This document shows, in pieces, positions 27,679 to 36,095 of a DNA stretch of 64,000 bases. The translations under genes were made by a program, and so were the position numbers. Position 1 is the first letter of the stretch, and each line of letters opens with the position of its first letter. This stretch comes from Methyloligella sp. GL2 (GTDB taxonomy: Bacteria > Pseudomonadota > Alphaproteobacteria > Rhizobiales > Methyloligellaceae), in contig NZ_CP054476.1 of NCBI RefSeq assembly GCF_013341275.1, forward strand, positions 2,592,988 to 2,656,987, given 5' to 3'. Below the pieces are notes generated by a model. It did no database searches. It was not told the DNA's origin and saw only the letters and a program-made list of their open reading frames with translations.

Positions 27679-28680
27679 CTAATCTCGCACCGGCCGGTCT
27701 CCCGCCGGCGCAGGCACCGCGGGCGCGGCGATGGGTAAGGTGTGGGTGATGAAGACCGGCAGGATGGTGCCGTGGTTCTCGCCCGGAAACACATGCAGCT
27801 CGGCGCTCAGCGCCGGCGCCTTCTCCTTCAGGGCCCCGACCAGTTCGCTGGCATTGCCGATCATGCGGTTATGGTCCTTCCATTTCGCATGCAGCTTTGG
27901 ATCGTCCACGGTCTTGTCGTCGGGAGCCGGCGCCTCCTCCAGACCGCCGACGCCGATATAAAGCTGCTTCTCGTCGAGATCGGCCGGGAGATCGGCCAAG
28001 AAGCTATCCATCTCGGTGAGCACTTGCCGGTCGTTGAACCAGATGGACGGACTGGCGGCGAGATAGGTGTCGAACAGACCGGGCCGCGTGAACAGCGTGT
28101 GCAAGGCGAACAACCCGCCGAAGGAATGCCCCATCAGGGTCTCCTTGGCGGGAGCGATGGTGAAGTCGCGGGCAATCGCCGGCTTCAGATCGTTCTCGAT
28201 GAAATCGAGGGTCTCGTCGGCCCCGCCCATGGGCGGCCAGGGCTTCTTATTGGGGCGCTGCGGCAGGTCGTAACGTTCCGCAGGCAGCGTGTAGTCCAAG
28301 ACCCAGCGCTTGATGTCGAAGCTGCCCTCGATGGGAAAGCCAATGCCGACGACGATGGCGGGCGCGATGCCGGTGCGGATGGGATTCTCCGAGCCGTTGC
28401 GCATCGCCTCGACGAAGGTCAGGAAGTTGGCGTTGGCGCCCACCGCGTAGATCACCGGAAAGCCTTCCGGCGGGGGCGGCGTTGCAGGCTTGCGGATGAA
28501 GATGCGGTAAGGCCGGCCCGAACCGCTGGCGGTCATATCCCGCACTTCGGTGTCCTTCAGGGTGAGCGGCGGATAGGCGGATTGCGCAGGCGCCGCATCC
28601 TGCGCCGCGCCGGGCGTCGAAACGCCGAACGCGCCCAAGCCGGACGCCAGAAGCAGAATTGCAGCGAAGATCGCTCTCAT
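27679..28680 (-). CDS. Exported alpha/beta hydrolase, IroE/Fes-type siderophore esterase
   Basis: The 333-residue protein has a signal peptide (about 1-27, cleavage near PGAAQ). The nucleophile elbow is GHSFGGLFALH and the catalytic His lies near PGENHGT. The segments RPYRIFIRKP, FPVIYAVGANANF and YLAASPSIWFND match the esterase D/IroE family, which cleaves ester bonds in trilactone siderophores. The signal peptide suggests periplasmic hydrolysis, as for IroE. It lies 81 bases downstream of the siderophore receptor, in the same direction. Confidence 0.82.
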   Translation of the reverse strand: MRAIFAAILLLASGLGAFGVSTPGAAQDAAPAQSAYPPLTLKDTEVRDMTASGSGRPYRIFIRKPATPPPPEGFPVIYAVGANANFLTFVEAMRNGSENPIRTGIAPAIVVGIGFPIEGSFDIKRWVLDYTLPAERYDLPQRPNKKPWPPMGGADETLDFIENDLKPAIARDFTIAPAKETLMGHSFGGLFALHTLFTRPGLFDTYLAASPSIWFNDRQVLTEMDSFLADLPADLDEKQLYIGVGGLEEAPAPDDKTVDDPKLHAKWKDHNRMIGNASELVGALKEKAPALSAELHVFPGENHGTILPVFITHTLPIAAPAVPAPAGDRPVRD

Positions 28681-28761
28681 TCGAACTCGGTCCCAAACAT
28701 CAACCGTAAACGCGACAAGGCGGGAGCTTGCGCCCCCGCCCCGTCAGTCTCGCATTTCGCG

Positions 28762-31089
28762 CTAGAAGGCCGCCTTCGCGCTGAGCCAGTAGCTCCTCGG
28801 CGCGCCATAGAAGTTGAAGGTCACCGGCGACCCCACCCGCTCGTAATATTTCTCGTCGAACACATTGTTGACGCTGAAAGTCAGGTCGAGATTGTTCTTG
28901 AAGGTGTAGCCGATGGCGGTGTCGGCGACGAAGTAGCCATCCGCGGTGAGCGTCTGGCCCATGGCCTCGCTGTAGAAGCTCGACAGGTAGCGGCCGCCTG
29001 CACCGACATGCAGGTTTTTGAACTGGCCGTTCTGCACCGTGTACTTGCCCCAGAGCTGGACGATGTGCTTCGGCGTGTAGCTGCTGTAGGTCTCGCCCTC
29101 GGCATCGGTGGCGATCTTAAGATATTCGCTCTCGGTGTAGGTGTAGCCGGCATAGACCTGGAAGGCGTCGGTCACCTGGCCGGCGACTTCCACCTCGACA
29201 CCCTTCACCAGCACGTCGGCGGCGCCATAGATCGGACCGCCGAGAGAGACGGCCTGGTTGTTGATCTCCGAATGGAAGTGGGCGATCGAGGCGTTCAGCC
29301 GGTCGTTGAACCAGCTTGCCTTGAGGCCGATCTCGTATTGCTCGCCCTCCATGGGATCGATCAGCCTGTTGGTCGCCGCATCGAACTCGCTGTTGGGCAG
29401 GAAGATCTCTGTATAGCTGGCGTAGGCGGAGACGTTGTCGCTGAGATCGAACACCGCGCCGAGATAAGGCGTGGTCTTGCCGTTCACCTCCAGATCGCTG
29501 GGCGTCACGTCGCCGGTGGCCAGGTTGGTGGTCGAACCGTTGGATTCATACCAATCGACGCGGCCGCCGAGGAACACGGTCAGCGGCTTGATCGGCTTCA
29601 GGCGAAGCTGGCCGTAAATGCCGGTGTCTTCCGGGTTCTGTGCCACGCGCTCCTGCCAGTCATGGTCCGGGCGCGGCAGATGCGCATTGGGATGGAAGAC
29701 GTTGATGGAGCCGGGAACCGCACCGCGATAGCCGTCATAGCTGGTCTCGAACTGCTTGTAGTCGACGCCGAAGATGACGTTCTGCTCCTGGCCCAGGGCC
29801 TGGAACGGCAGGCTGGCATGGGCGTCGGCGGCGAAGTCGTCCTCGGTATAGCGGCGCGCCAGTCGGCTGACAGAGACATTGCCGTCAGGGCCCACCGCGG
29901 AGCCGGAATAGGCGTAGTCCATATTGGCTTCGCGATCGACCCAGCGGGCGCTGGCCTGGAAGTAGCCGCCGCGGTCGAAGGCGTGATGCAGATCGACCTG
30001 GTAGTCGTTGCTCTGATTGTCGAAGCTATTCCAGTCGGCGCCGATGAAGGTGGAGCGGTCGACATTGAGCAGCGTGCCGTCGGCATAGGCCGGCAGGCCG
30101 TTGCTCGGGGTGATGTCGCGGTCCTGGCGCGTATAGGAGAAGGACAGCGTGGTGTTGTCGGTCAGATCCGCCTCGATGATGGCGTAGCCGACGCCGACCT
30201 CGTTGTCGTTGTAATCGACCCAGGTATCGTTGCTCTGATAGGCGCCGACCACGCGGGCACGGACCCGGTCGCTATTGCCGAGCGGCGTCGAGACGTCGAC
30301 CTGGCCGCGATAATAATCCCACGAGCCGATAGTGCCGGTGGCGCTGACCTTGGCCACGTCATAGGGGCGCTTGCGCACCATGTTGATGATGCCTGCCGGC
30401 TGGCCGGTGCCGGCATAAAGCCCGGCCGGTCCCTTCATCACCTCGATACGGTCGTAGGCGGCGAGGTCGGGCTGGGTGCCGTAGATGCTGGAAAGCGGCG
30501 CGGCGAGACCGTCGACATAGACCGTGTCGAACTCATAGCCGCGGGAGAAGATCGAGGAGCGCCCCTGATCGTTGCTCAGCACCACCATGCCGGTGGTCTT
30601 GCGCATGGCCTGATCCAGGGAGGTGAGATTCTGATCCTCGATACGCTCCTGGGTGACCACGCTGACCGATTGCGGGATGTCCTTCAGCGGCATCGGATCG
30701 CGGCCGCCATTGGTGGAGTCGGTCACCGTGTAGCTGTTGTCGGTGGTGATCGGGTAGCCTTCGAGCCCGTAGATATCCTCCATCTCGATCTGCGGCGCCT
30801 CGGCGGTCAGCGGCTCGCCGACATCCACATTCGAGCGAACCGGAGCGCTGGGCGGCGCCGGCACGCGGGCCGGACGGGACGACTGGATGTCCGCGCCTTC
30901 CACCACGATCGGCGGCAGTTCGTTCTCCGATGGCACCGGCGCGATTTCCTGCTCCTGCACGGTGCTGTCGACACTTTCCGCCTCTTGCGCATAGAGCGTC
31001 GCCGGCGCGACAAGGCTCGAACTCAGCAGGAGAAGCGCAGTTGCGGACAAGGCGCCCCCCGGCACCCGCCAGCTTCGGTCGAAACTCAT
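28762..31089 (-). CDS. TonB-dependent siderophore receptor
   Basis: The product has 775 residues with a signal peptide (cleavage near LYAQEA, about 35). A TonB-box-like LPPIVVEGA is at about 59-67. The plug domain is seen as IPQSVSVVTQERIEDQNLTSLDQAMRKTTG and EVMKGPAGLYAGTGQPAGIINMVRK, and a beta barrel ends ...SYWLSAKAAF. The plug sequence belongs to the FhuA/FpvA ferrisiderophore class. The ligand cannot be assigned. With the esterase it probably imports a hydrolysable, perhaps catecholate or hydroxamate ester, siderophore. There are no synthesis genes nearby, so it is a xenosiderophore candidate. Confidence 0.92.
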   Translation of the reverse strand: MSFDRSWRVPGGALSATALLLLSSSLVAPATLYAQEAESVDSTVQEQEIAPVPSENELPPIVVEGADIQSSRPARVPAPPSAPVRSNVDVGEPLTAEAPQIEMEDIYGLEGYPITTDNSYTVTDSTNGGRDPMPLKDIPQSVSVVTQERIEDQNLTSLDQAMRKTTGMVVLSNDQGRSSIFSRGYEFDTVYVDGLAAPLSSIYGTQPDLAAYDRIEVMKGPAGLYAGTGQPAGIINMVRKRPYDVAKVSATGTIGSWDYYRGQVDVSTPLGNSDRVRARVVGAYQSNDTWVDYNDNEVGVGYAIIEADLTDNTTLSFSYTRQDRDITPSNGLPAYADGTLLNVDRSTFIGADWNSFDNQSNDYQVDLHHAFDRGGYFQASARWVDREANMDYAYSGSAVGPDGNVSVSRLARRYTEDDFAADAHASLPFQALGQEQNVIFGVDYKQFETSYDGYRGAVPGSINVFHPNAHLPRPDHDWQERVAQNPEDTGIYGQLRLKPIKPLTVFLGGRVDWYESNGSTTNLATGDVTPSDLEVNGKTTPYLGAVFDLSDNVSAYASYTEIFLPNSEFDAATNRLIDPMEGEQYEIGLKASWFNDRLNASIAHFHSEINNQAVSLGGPIYGAADVLVKGVEVEVAGQVTDAFQVYAGYTYTESEYLKIATDAEGETYSSYTPKHIVQLWGKYTVQNGQFKNLHVGAGGRYLSSFYSEAMGQTLTADGYFVADTAIGYTFKNNLDLTFSVNNVFDEKYYERVGSPVTFNFYGAPRSYWLSAKAAF

Positions 31090-31323
31090 TAAAAGCCCCC
31101 AATCAAAAACATGACATTCACAATCAGCTTTCTTTTAGAGGCGGCGTCGCGGCGCTCTCAAGCAAGGCATCTTTTCCCAGCGACCAGAAATCTTTGAGAG
31201 AAATCCAGAGGATGCGCTTTCAGGCTAACTGTTGCAGATCGGTCACTTCAATCCGGCGTAAGGCCGCTATCGAAGGGGGGAAGCAGCGCTGCGACGGGCA
31301 AGACGGCGCGTCACCATGTTAAA

Positions 31324-31353
31324 TTGACTTTTTGCGTCATGTTTTTCGATAAT
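31324..31353 (+). promoter_or_regulatory. Sigma-70-like promoter of the AraC regulator gene
   Basis: TTGACT at 31324-31329 and GATAAT at 31348-31353 are separated by 18 bases, which is close to the consensus. The predicted transcript start (about 31360) lies 25-30 bases before the chosen GTG. The sequence GTCATGTTTTT sits inside the spacer and is repeated inverted before the divergent receptor gene. Confidence 0.65.
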
Positions 31354-31386
31354 CGGATTTCCTTTTTCCATCAGTGGGGACGCATC

Positions 31387-32376
31387 GTGGACGAGTGCTC
31401 GAGCGCGACTTCGATTCGGTGCGGCGACCTGGCCGCCGCTTCGACCTGCGTCGGCTCCGATTTCAAGGTTCTGAGCGAGACCGGCAAGCCCGATGCGCCG
31501 GTGCTGGAAGGCAATTACCAACTGCTGAAGCTGCGCTCCGGCCTGGTGCTGCATGCCACCGACGCGACCGAGCTGCAGGATCTGACCACCCATGTGGTGC
31601 ACCAGCCGGGACTGACCATCTCGATCTTCCTGCTGGGCCGGGTGCGGGTGCGCCAGGGTGAGGAGGAGCATCGCCTCGGCACCGCCGAATCGGGCGCGGC
31701 GCATTGCTATCTGCTGAACCGGACGCGGCCGGATGTGTTCGTGCGCCATTCGGTGCGCGGCATGCGGGTGCGCAAAGTGAACGTGACCGTCTCGCCGGAC
31801 TGGATCGCAGCCGCGATCGGCGATCTGCCGGCGCAAGCCTCGCTGTCCCATTTCATCAAGAATCATCAGGCGCGGACCGATTGGCCCGCCTCGCGCCGCC
31901 TGGTCTCGCTGGCCGAGCAGGTGCTGCAGCCCGACGAGCTCGATCCGGCCCTGCAGCCGCTCTATCTGGAGAGCCGGGCCATCGAGATCCTGTTCGCCGC
32001 TCTCTCCAGCCTCGGCCAGGACAACGCACCGGCGGCGGAGCGGCCGCTGCGCGCCTCGGACCGGCAGCGGCTGCAGCGGGCGCTGACCCTGTTCGAGCCG
32101 AAGGACGGGCCGAGCCCCAGCGTGGATGAGGTGGCGCGGGAGATCGGCAGCAGCGTCAGCAGCCTGCAGCGCCTGTTTCATGCCGCCTACGGCACCTCGA
32201 TCTTCGAGCATGTGCGGGCGATGCGGCTGAAGAAGGCGCGCGATGCGCTGGCCGCCGACGGGGTGAGCGTCGCCGAGGCGGCACGGCTTGCCGGCTATGG
32301 CAATCCGGCCAACTTCGCCACCGCCTTCAAACGGGTCTACGGGGTCTCGCCGCGCGAGGCGCGCAGCAAATCCTGA
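31387..32376 (+). CDS. AraC-family regulator (PchR-like) of siderophore uptake
   Basis: The product has 329 residues. The N-terminal half is an AraC-type ligand-binding region and the C-terminal 100 residues hold two helix-turn-helix units (SVDEVAREIGSSVSSLQRLFHAAYG and SVAEAARLAGYGNPANFATAFKRVYGVSPREAR). PchR-type regulators sense ferrisiderophore and activate the cognate receptor. GTG 31387 is chosen because GTGGGGA lies just upstream and the promoter at 31324-31353 would place the transcript start after the earlier in-frame codons. ATG 31339 falls inside the promoter. It is divergent from the receptor and 30 bases before the ABC importer. Confidence 0.85.
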   Translation: MDECSSATSIRCGDLAAASTCVGSDFKVLSETGKPDAPVLEGNYQLLKLRSGLVLHATDATELQDLTTHVVHQPGLTISIFLLGRVRVRQGEEEHRLGTAESGAAHCYLLNRTRPDVFVRHSVRGMRVRKVNVTVSPDWIAAAIGDLPAQASLSHFIKNHQARTDWPASRRLVSLAEQVLQPDELDPALQPLYLESRAIEILFAALSSLGQDNAPAAERPLRASDRQRLQRALTLFEPKDGPSPSVDEVAREIGSSVSSLQRLFHAAYGTSIFEHVRAMRLKKARDALAADGVSVAEAARLAGYGNPANFATAFKRVYGVSPREARSKS

Positions 32377-32405
32377 TTACGCCTTCTGGCAGTTTCGGAG
32401 AGACA

Positions 32406-33335
32406 ATGACAGTTGCGATGAGACGCGCCGCTCTCGGCTTCGCCTTGCCGGCTTTTCTGCTGTTCGCCGCATTGGCGCCGGCCTTGGGCGCCGAGGTCAC
32501 GGTGAAGCATGCGCAAGGGGAGACGGTGCTGGAGGACACACCTGAGCGCGTGCTGGTGTTCGACCTGGCTTCGCTCGATACGCTGGACAGTCTTGGCGTG
32601 CAGGTGACAGGCGTTGCCGGCGATTTCTTCCCCGGCCATCTGGCCAAATATGCCGGCGACGAATACGCCAAGGTCGGCTCGCTGTTCGAGCCGGATTACG
32701 AGGCCGTCGCCGCGGCGGATCCGGACCTGATCATCATCGGCGGGCGCTCGGCCACGAAATACGAGGCCCTGGCCAAGATCGCACCGACCATCGACCTGAC
32801 CGCCGACAATCGCGACTATCTGCCAAGCGCGCTGCGCCATGCAGAGACACTGGGCAAGATCTTCGGCAAGCAAGCTGAAGTCGATGCCCGCATCGCTAAG
32901 CTACGGAAATCAATCGAAGATCTGAAGGCGCAAGCGGCCGATGCCGGCACCGGGCTGATCGTGCTCACCACCGGCGGGCGGCTCAGCGCGTTCGGGCCCG
33001 GCTCGCGCTTCGGCGTGCTGCACGATGCGTTCGGCATTAAGCCTGCGGCCGGACATCTGGACACCGCCGTGCACGGCCAGGCGATCTCCTCGGAGTTCAT
33101 CCTGAAGACCGATCCCGACTGGCTGTTCGTGATCGACCGGGACGCGGCGATCGGCCGAGCCGGCGAAGCGGCGGAGCAGCTTCTCGACAATGAGCTGGTG
33201 CGCGAGACCAAGGCCTGGAAGCAAGGCCATGTGGTCTATCTCGATCCGGCCAACTGGTACCTGATCGGCGGCGGGCTGACCTCGCTGCAGGCGCAAGTCG
33301 ACCAGATCTCGGCCAGTCTGAAACAGAAGCGCTAG
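32406..33335 (+). CDS. Siderophore ABC transporter substrate-binding protein (FatB/YclQ-like)
   Basis: The product has 309 residues. A Sec signal (cleavage near PALGAE, about 30) is followed by a class III periplasmic-binding fold: TPERVLVFDLASLDTLDSLGV, DPDLIIIGGRSATKYEALAKIAPTI, and a C-terminal WYLIGGGLTSLQAQVDQI. The sequence resembles the FatB/CeuE/YclQ group (anguibactin, enterobactin or petrobactin). No lipobox Cys is seen, so it is probably soluble in the periplasm. It is the first of four importer genes. Confidence 0.9.
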   Translation: MTVAMRRAALGFALPAFLLFAALAPALGAEVTVKHAQGETVLEDTPERVLVFDLASLDTLDSLGVQVTGVAGDFFPGHLAKYAGDEYAKVGSLFEPDYEAVAAADPDLIIIGGRSATKYEALAKIAPTIDLTADNRDYLPSALRHAETLGKIFGKQAEVDARIAKLRKSIEDLKAQAADAGTGLIVLTTGGRLSAFGPGSRFGVLHDAFGIKPAAGHLDTAVHGQAISSEFILKTDPDWLFVIDRDAAIGRAGEAAEQLLDNELVRETKAWKQGHVVYLDPANWYLIGGGLTSLQAQVDQISASLKQKR

Positions 33336-33380
33336 GCCGCCGGCCTGCCGCCTCACAGCATCTCCGCCCCTGCCCCGCTC

Positions 33381-34340
33381 ATGCGCCTCGCCCTCGCCAT
33401 CCTCGCCATTCTCGGGCTCGCCGCCGTCAGCCTGTTCGTCGGGGTGGAGGATGTCTCTCCCGCCGCGCTGATCTCACAGCATGCCGACCGGGACGCGCTG
33501 TTGGTGCTGCTGGCAAGCCGCATTCCGCGCACCCTCGCGCTGGTGCTTTCCGGCGCCTCGATGGCGGTGGCGGGCTACATCATGCAGATGCTGGCGCGGA
33601 ACCGCTTTGTCGAGCCGACCACGGCGGGGACGGTGGAATCGGCCAGTCTCGGCATTCTGGTGGTGATGCTGTTCGCGCCCGGCCTGCCGATCTTCGGCCG
33701 GATGATCGTGGCAACGCTCTTCGCGCTGGCCGGCACGGCGCTGTTCCTGCAAATCGTGCGGCAGATCCCGCTCCGCTCGCCCTATATCGTGCCGCTGGTC
33801 GGCATCATGCTCGGCGGGGTGATCAGCGCGGTGGCGACCTTCCTCGCCTATCGCTACGACATGCTGCAATCGCTCGGCGCCTGGACCACGGGGGATTTCT
33901 CCACCGTGCTGCGCGGGCGCTACGAGCTGCTTTGGATCTCCCTGGCGCTGACCGGGCTCGCCTATATCGCCGCCGACCGCTTCACCGTCGCAGGGATGGG
34001 CGAGGACTTCACCACCAATCTCGGCATGAACTACCGCAAAGTCGTCTCGCTCGGGCTCACCATCGTCTCGATGGTCACCGCGGTGGTGATCACCACGGTC
34101 GGGGTGATCCCTTTCGTCGGGCTGGTGGTGCCCAACATCGTCAGCTTGGCGCTGGGAGACAATGCGCGCCGCTCGATCCCCTGGATCGCGCTTGCCGGAG
34201 CAGGCTTGGTGCTGTCCTGCGACATCATCGGGCGCATCGTGCGCTATCCTTACGAGATCCCGGTGGGCACGGTGCTCGGCGTGGTCGGTGCGGCGGCGTT
34301 CCTCTATCTGCTGCTGAGACGGGGGACGCGCCTTGCTTAA
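33381..34340 (+). CDS. FecCD-type ABC permease (siderophore importer)
   Basis: The 319-residue BtuC/FecCD-fold permease has about ten helices. The recognisable stretches are SRIPRTLALVLSGASMAVAGYIMQMLARN and GVIPFVGLVVPNIVSLALG. It pairs with the next gene, forming a heterodimeric channel as in FatCD or YclNO. The ATG follows the substrate-binding gene by 45 bases. It overlaps the second permease by 8 bases. Confidence 0.92.
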   Translation: MRLALAILAILGLAAVSLFVGVEDVSPAALISQHADRDALLVLLASRIPRTLALVLSGASMAVAGYIMQMLARNRFVEPTTAGTVESASLGILVVMLFAPGLPIFGRMIVATLFALAGTALFLQIVRQIPLRSPYIVPLVGIMLGGVISAVATFLAYRYDMLQSLGAWTTGDFSTVLRGRYELLWISLALTGLAYIAADRFTVAGMGEDFTTNLGMNYRKVVSLGLTIVSMVTAVVITTVGVIPFVGLVVPNIVSLALGDNARRSIPWIALAGAGLVLSCDIIGRIVRYPYEIPVGTVLGVVGAAAFLYLLLRRGTRLA

Positions 34341-35316
34341 GCTGTCGCGCCGCTCCCCGCTTGCCATGGTTTTGGCTTTGGGCGGTCTTGCGACCGTCTC
34401 CGCCATCGCCTTCATGACCATCGGCGCCAAAGGCAATTGGGATTTCGTGCTGCCGTTCCGCGGCGTGAAGCTCGCCGGCATGGTGCTGGTCGGCTATGCC
34501 ATCGCGGTCTCCACGGTGCTGTTCCAGACCGTGACCCAGAACCGGATCCTGACCCCTTCGGTGATGGGGTTCGATGCGCTGTATATCCTGATCCAGACTT
34601 GCCTGGTCTATTTCGTCGGGGCGGCCGGCTTCGCAAGCATCGATCCGCGGCTTCTGTTCGGGCTGGAGGTCGCAGTGATGGTGACCTTCGCGGTGCTGCT
34701 ATTCCGCTGGCTGTTTTCGGGGCGGGTGCGCAGCATCTATCTCCTGATGCTGGTGGGGCTGGTGTTCGGCATCCTGTTCCGCAGTCTTGCCGGCTTCCTG
34801 CAGCGGATCATCGACCCGAACGATTTCGTCGCCCTGCAGGGGGAGATCTTCGCCAGCTTCAATGCGATCGACCAGCAGCTTCTGCTCGTCGCCGCGATCG
34901 CGGTGCTGCTCGTCTCGCTGATCGGCTGGCGGCTGCTGCACACATTCGACGTGCTGGCGCTGGGGCGCGAGACGGCGATCAATCTCGGCGTGGATTATCG
35001 GCGCACCGTGACGCTCATCCTGATCCTGATCTCCATCCTGGTCTCGGTCTCCACAGCGCTGGTGGGCTCCACCGCCTTCCGGGGGCCGGCGATGTTCTTC
35101 GGGCTGCTGGTCTCCAATCTCGCCTATCAGCTCGTCCCCACGCACCGGCATGTCTATCTGCTGCCGGCGGCAGCGTTCATCGCCATTATCTGCCTCGCCG
35201 GCGGCCAGACTCTGTTGGAGCAGGTCGTCGATTTCGGCACGGCGCTGCCCATCGTGATCGAATTTCTGGGAGGTCTCGTGTTTATCCTGCTTTTGCTGAA
35301 AGGGGCCGCGCGGTGA
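34333..35316 (+). CDS. Second FecCD-type ABC permease (siderophore importer)
   Basis: The 327-residue polytopic protein has the family blocks VTQNRILTPSVMGFDALYILIQT and VSTALVGSTAFRGPAMFFGLLVSNLAYQL, matching FatC/YclO. The apparent start is TTG 34333 inside the end of the first permease. ATG 34366 is an alternative. It ends in a GTGA overlap with the ATPase gene, so all three are coupled. Confidence 0.9.
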   Translation: MLKLSRRSPLAMVLALGGLATVSAIAFMTIGAKGNWDFVLPFRGVKLAGMVLVGYAIAVSTVLFQTVTQNRILTPSVMGFDALYILIQTCLVYFVGAAGFASIDPRLLFGLEVAVMVTFAVLLFRWLFSGRVRSIYLLMLVGLVFGILFRSLAGFLQRIIDPNDFVALQGEIFASFNAIDQQLLLVAAIAVLLVSLIGWRLLHTFDVLALGRETAINLGVDYRRTVTLILILISILVSVSTALVGSTAFRGPAMFFGLLVSNLAYQLVPTHRHVYLLPAAAFIAIICLAGGQTLLEQVVDFGTALPIVIEFLGGLVFILLLLKGAAR

Positions 35317-36071
35317 TCGAAGTCTCCAATGTTTCAAAGCGCTATGGCGAAACGCTGGTTCTGGACGAGGTCTCGGTGCAGCTTCCTGCCGGCAAGATCA
35401 CCTCGATCATCGGACCGAACGGCGCGGGCAAGTCGACGCTGGTTTCGATCATGGGGCGGCTTCTGCCGATGGATGCCGGACACGTCTTGGTCGACGGGCT
35501 GGACGTCACGGAAACCGCCGACGACGTGCTGGCGCGGCATCTCTCCATCCTGCGCCAGGAGAACCAGATCGTCTCGCGGCTGACGGTGCGCGATCTGGTG
35601 GCTTTCGGCCGCTACCCCTACACCAAAGGACGGCCGACGGTGGAGGACCGGGAGCATATCGCGCAGGCGCTAAGCTATCTGCAGCTTGAGCCGCTGGCCG
35701 GCCGGTTTCTCGACGAGCTCTCCGGCGGGCAGCGCCAGCGCGCCTTCATCGCCATGGTGCTGTGCCAGGACACGAAATACGTGCTGCTGGACGAGCCGCT
35801 GAACAATCTCGACATGAAGCATGCGGTCGGGATGATGAAGCTGTTGAAAGACGCGGCGGCCAAGCTCGGCAAAACCTTCGTGCTGGTGCTGCACGATATC
35901 AATTTCGCGTCCTGCTATTCCGACCACATCGTCGCCTTGCGCGACGGCAAGCTGGCTTACCAGGGCACGCCGGAGGAGATCATGCAGCCGGATGTTCTGG
36001 CGGAGATCTACGACCTTCCCATCGATATTCACGAGATCGGCGGACACCGCATCGGGCTCTATTTCACCTAG
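35313..36071 (+). CDS. Siderophore ABC transporter ATPase
   Basis: The 252-residue ATPase has Walker A GPNGAGKST, signature LSGGQRQR, Walker B YVLLDEPLNNLD and the switch His in VLHDINFASCYSD. It powers the two FecCD permeases. The start is GTG 35313, overlapping the permease stop (GTGA). The sequence beginning VIEVSNVSKRYGETLVLDEVS fits the family. It is the last gene of the importer and ends 24 bases before the convergent halogenase. Confidence 0.93.
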   Translation: MIEVSNVSKRYGETLVLDEVSVQLPAGKITSIIGPNGAGKSTLVSIMGRLLPMDAGHVLVDGLDVTETADDVLARHLSILRQENQIVSRLTVRDLVAFGRYPYTKGRPTVEDREHIAQALSYLQLEPLAGRFLDELSGGQRQRAFIAMVLCQDTKYVLLDEPLNNLDMKHAVGMMKLLKDAAAKLGKTFVLVLHDINFASCYSDHIVALRDGKLAYQGTPEEIMQPDVLAEIYDLPIDIHEIGGHRIGLYFT

Positions 36072-36095
36072 AGCCCGAGCAATGGCGCCGCGTCT

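Noticed and set aside
28681-28761. Terminator between the siderophore receptor and the esterase
   Set aside because: The GC-rich stem there is imperfect and not followed by a T run. The two genes more likely share a transcript.
27742-31092. 1116-codon plus-strand open frame opposite the esterase and siderophore receptor
   Set aside because: It spans two well-supported minus-strand genes and the gap between them, with no recognisable domain. It is a GC-bias artefact.
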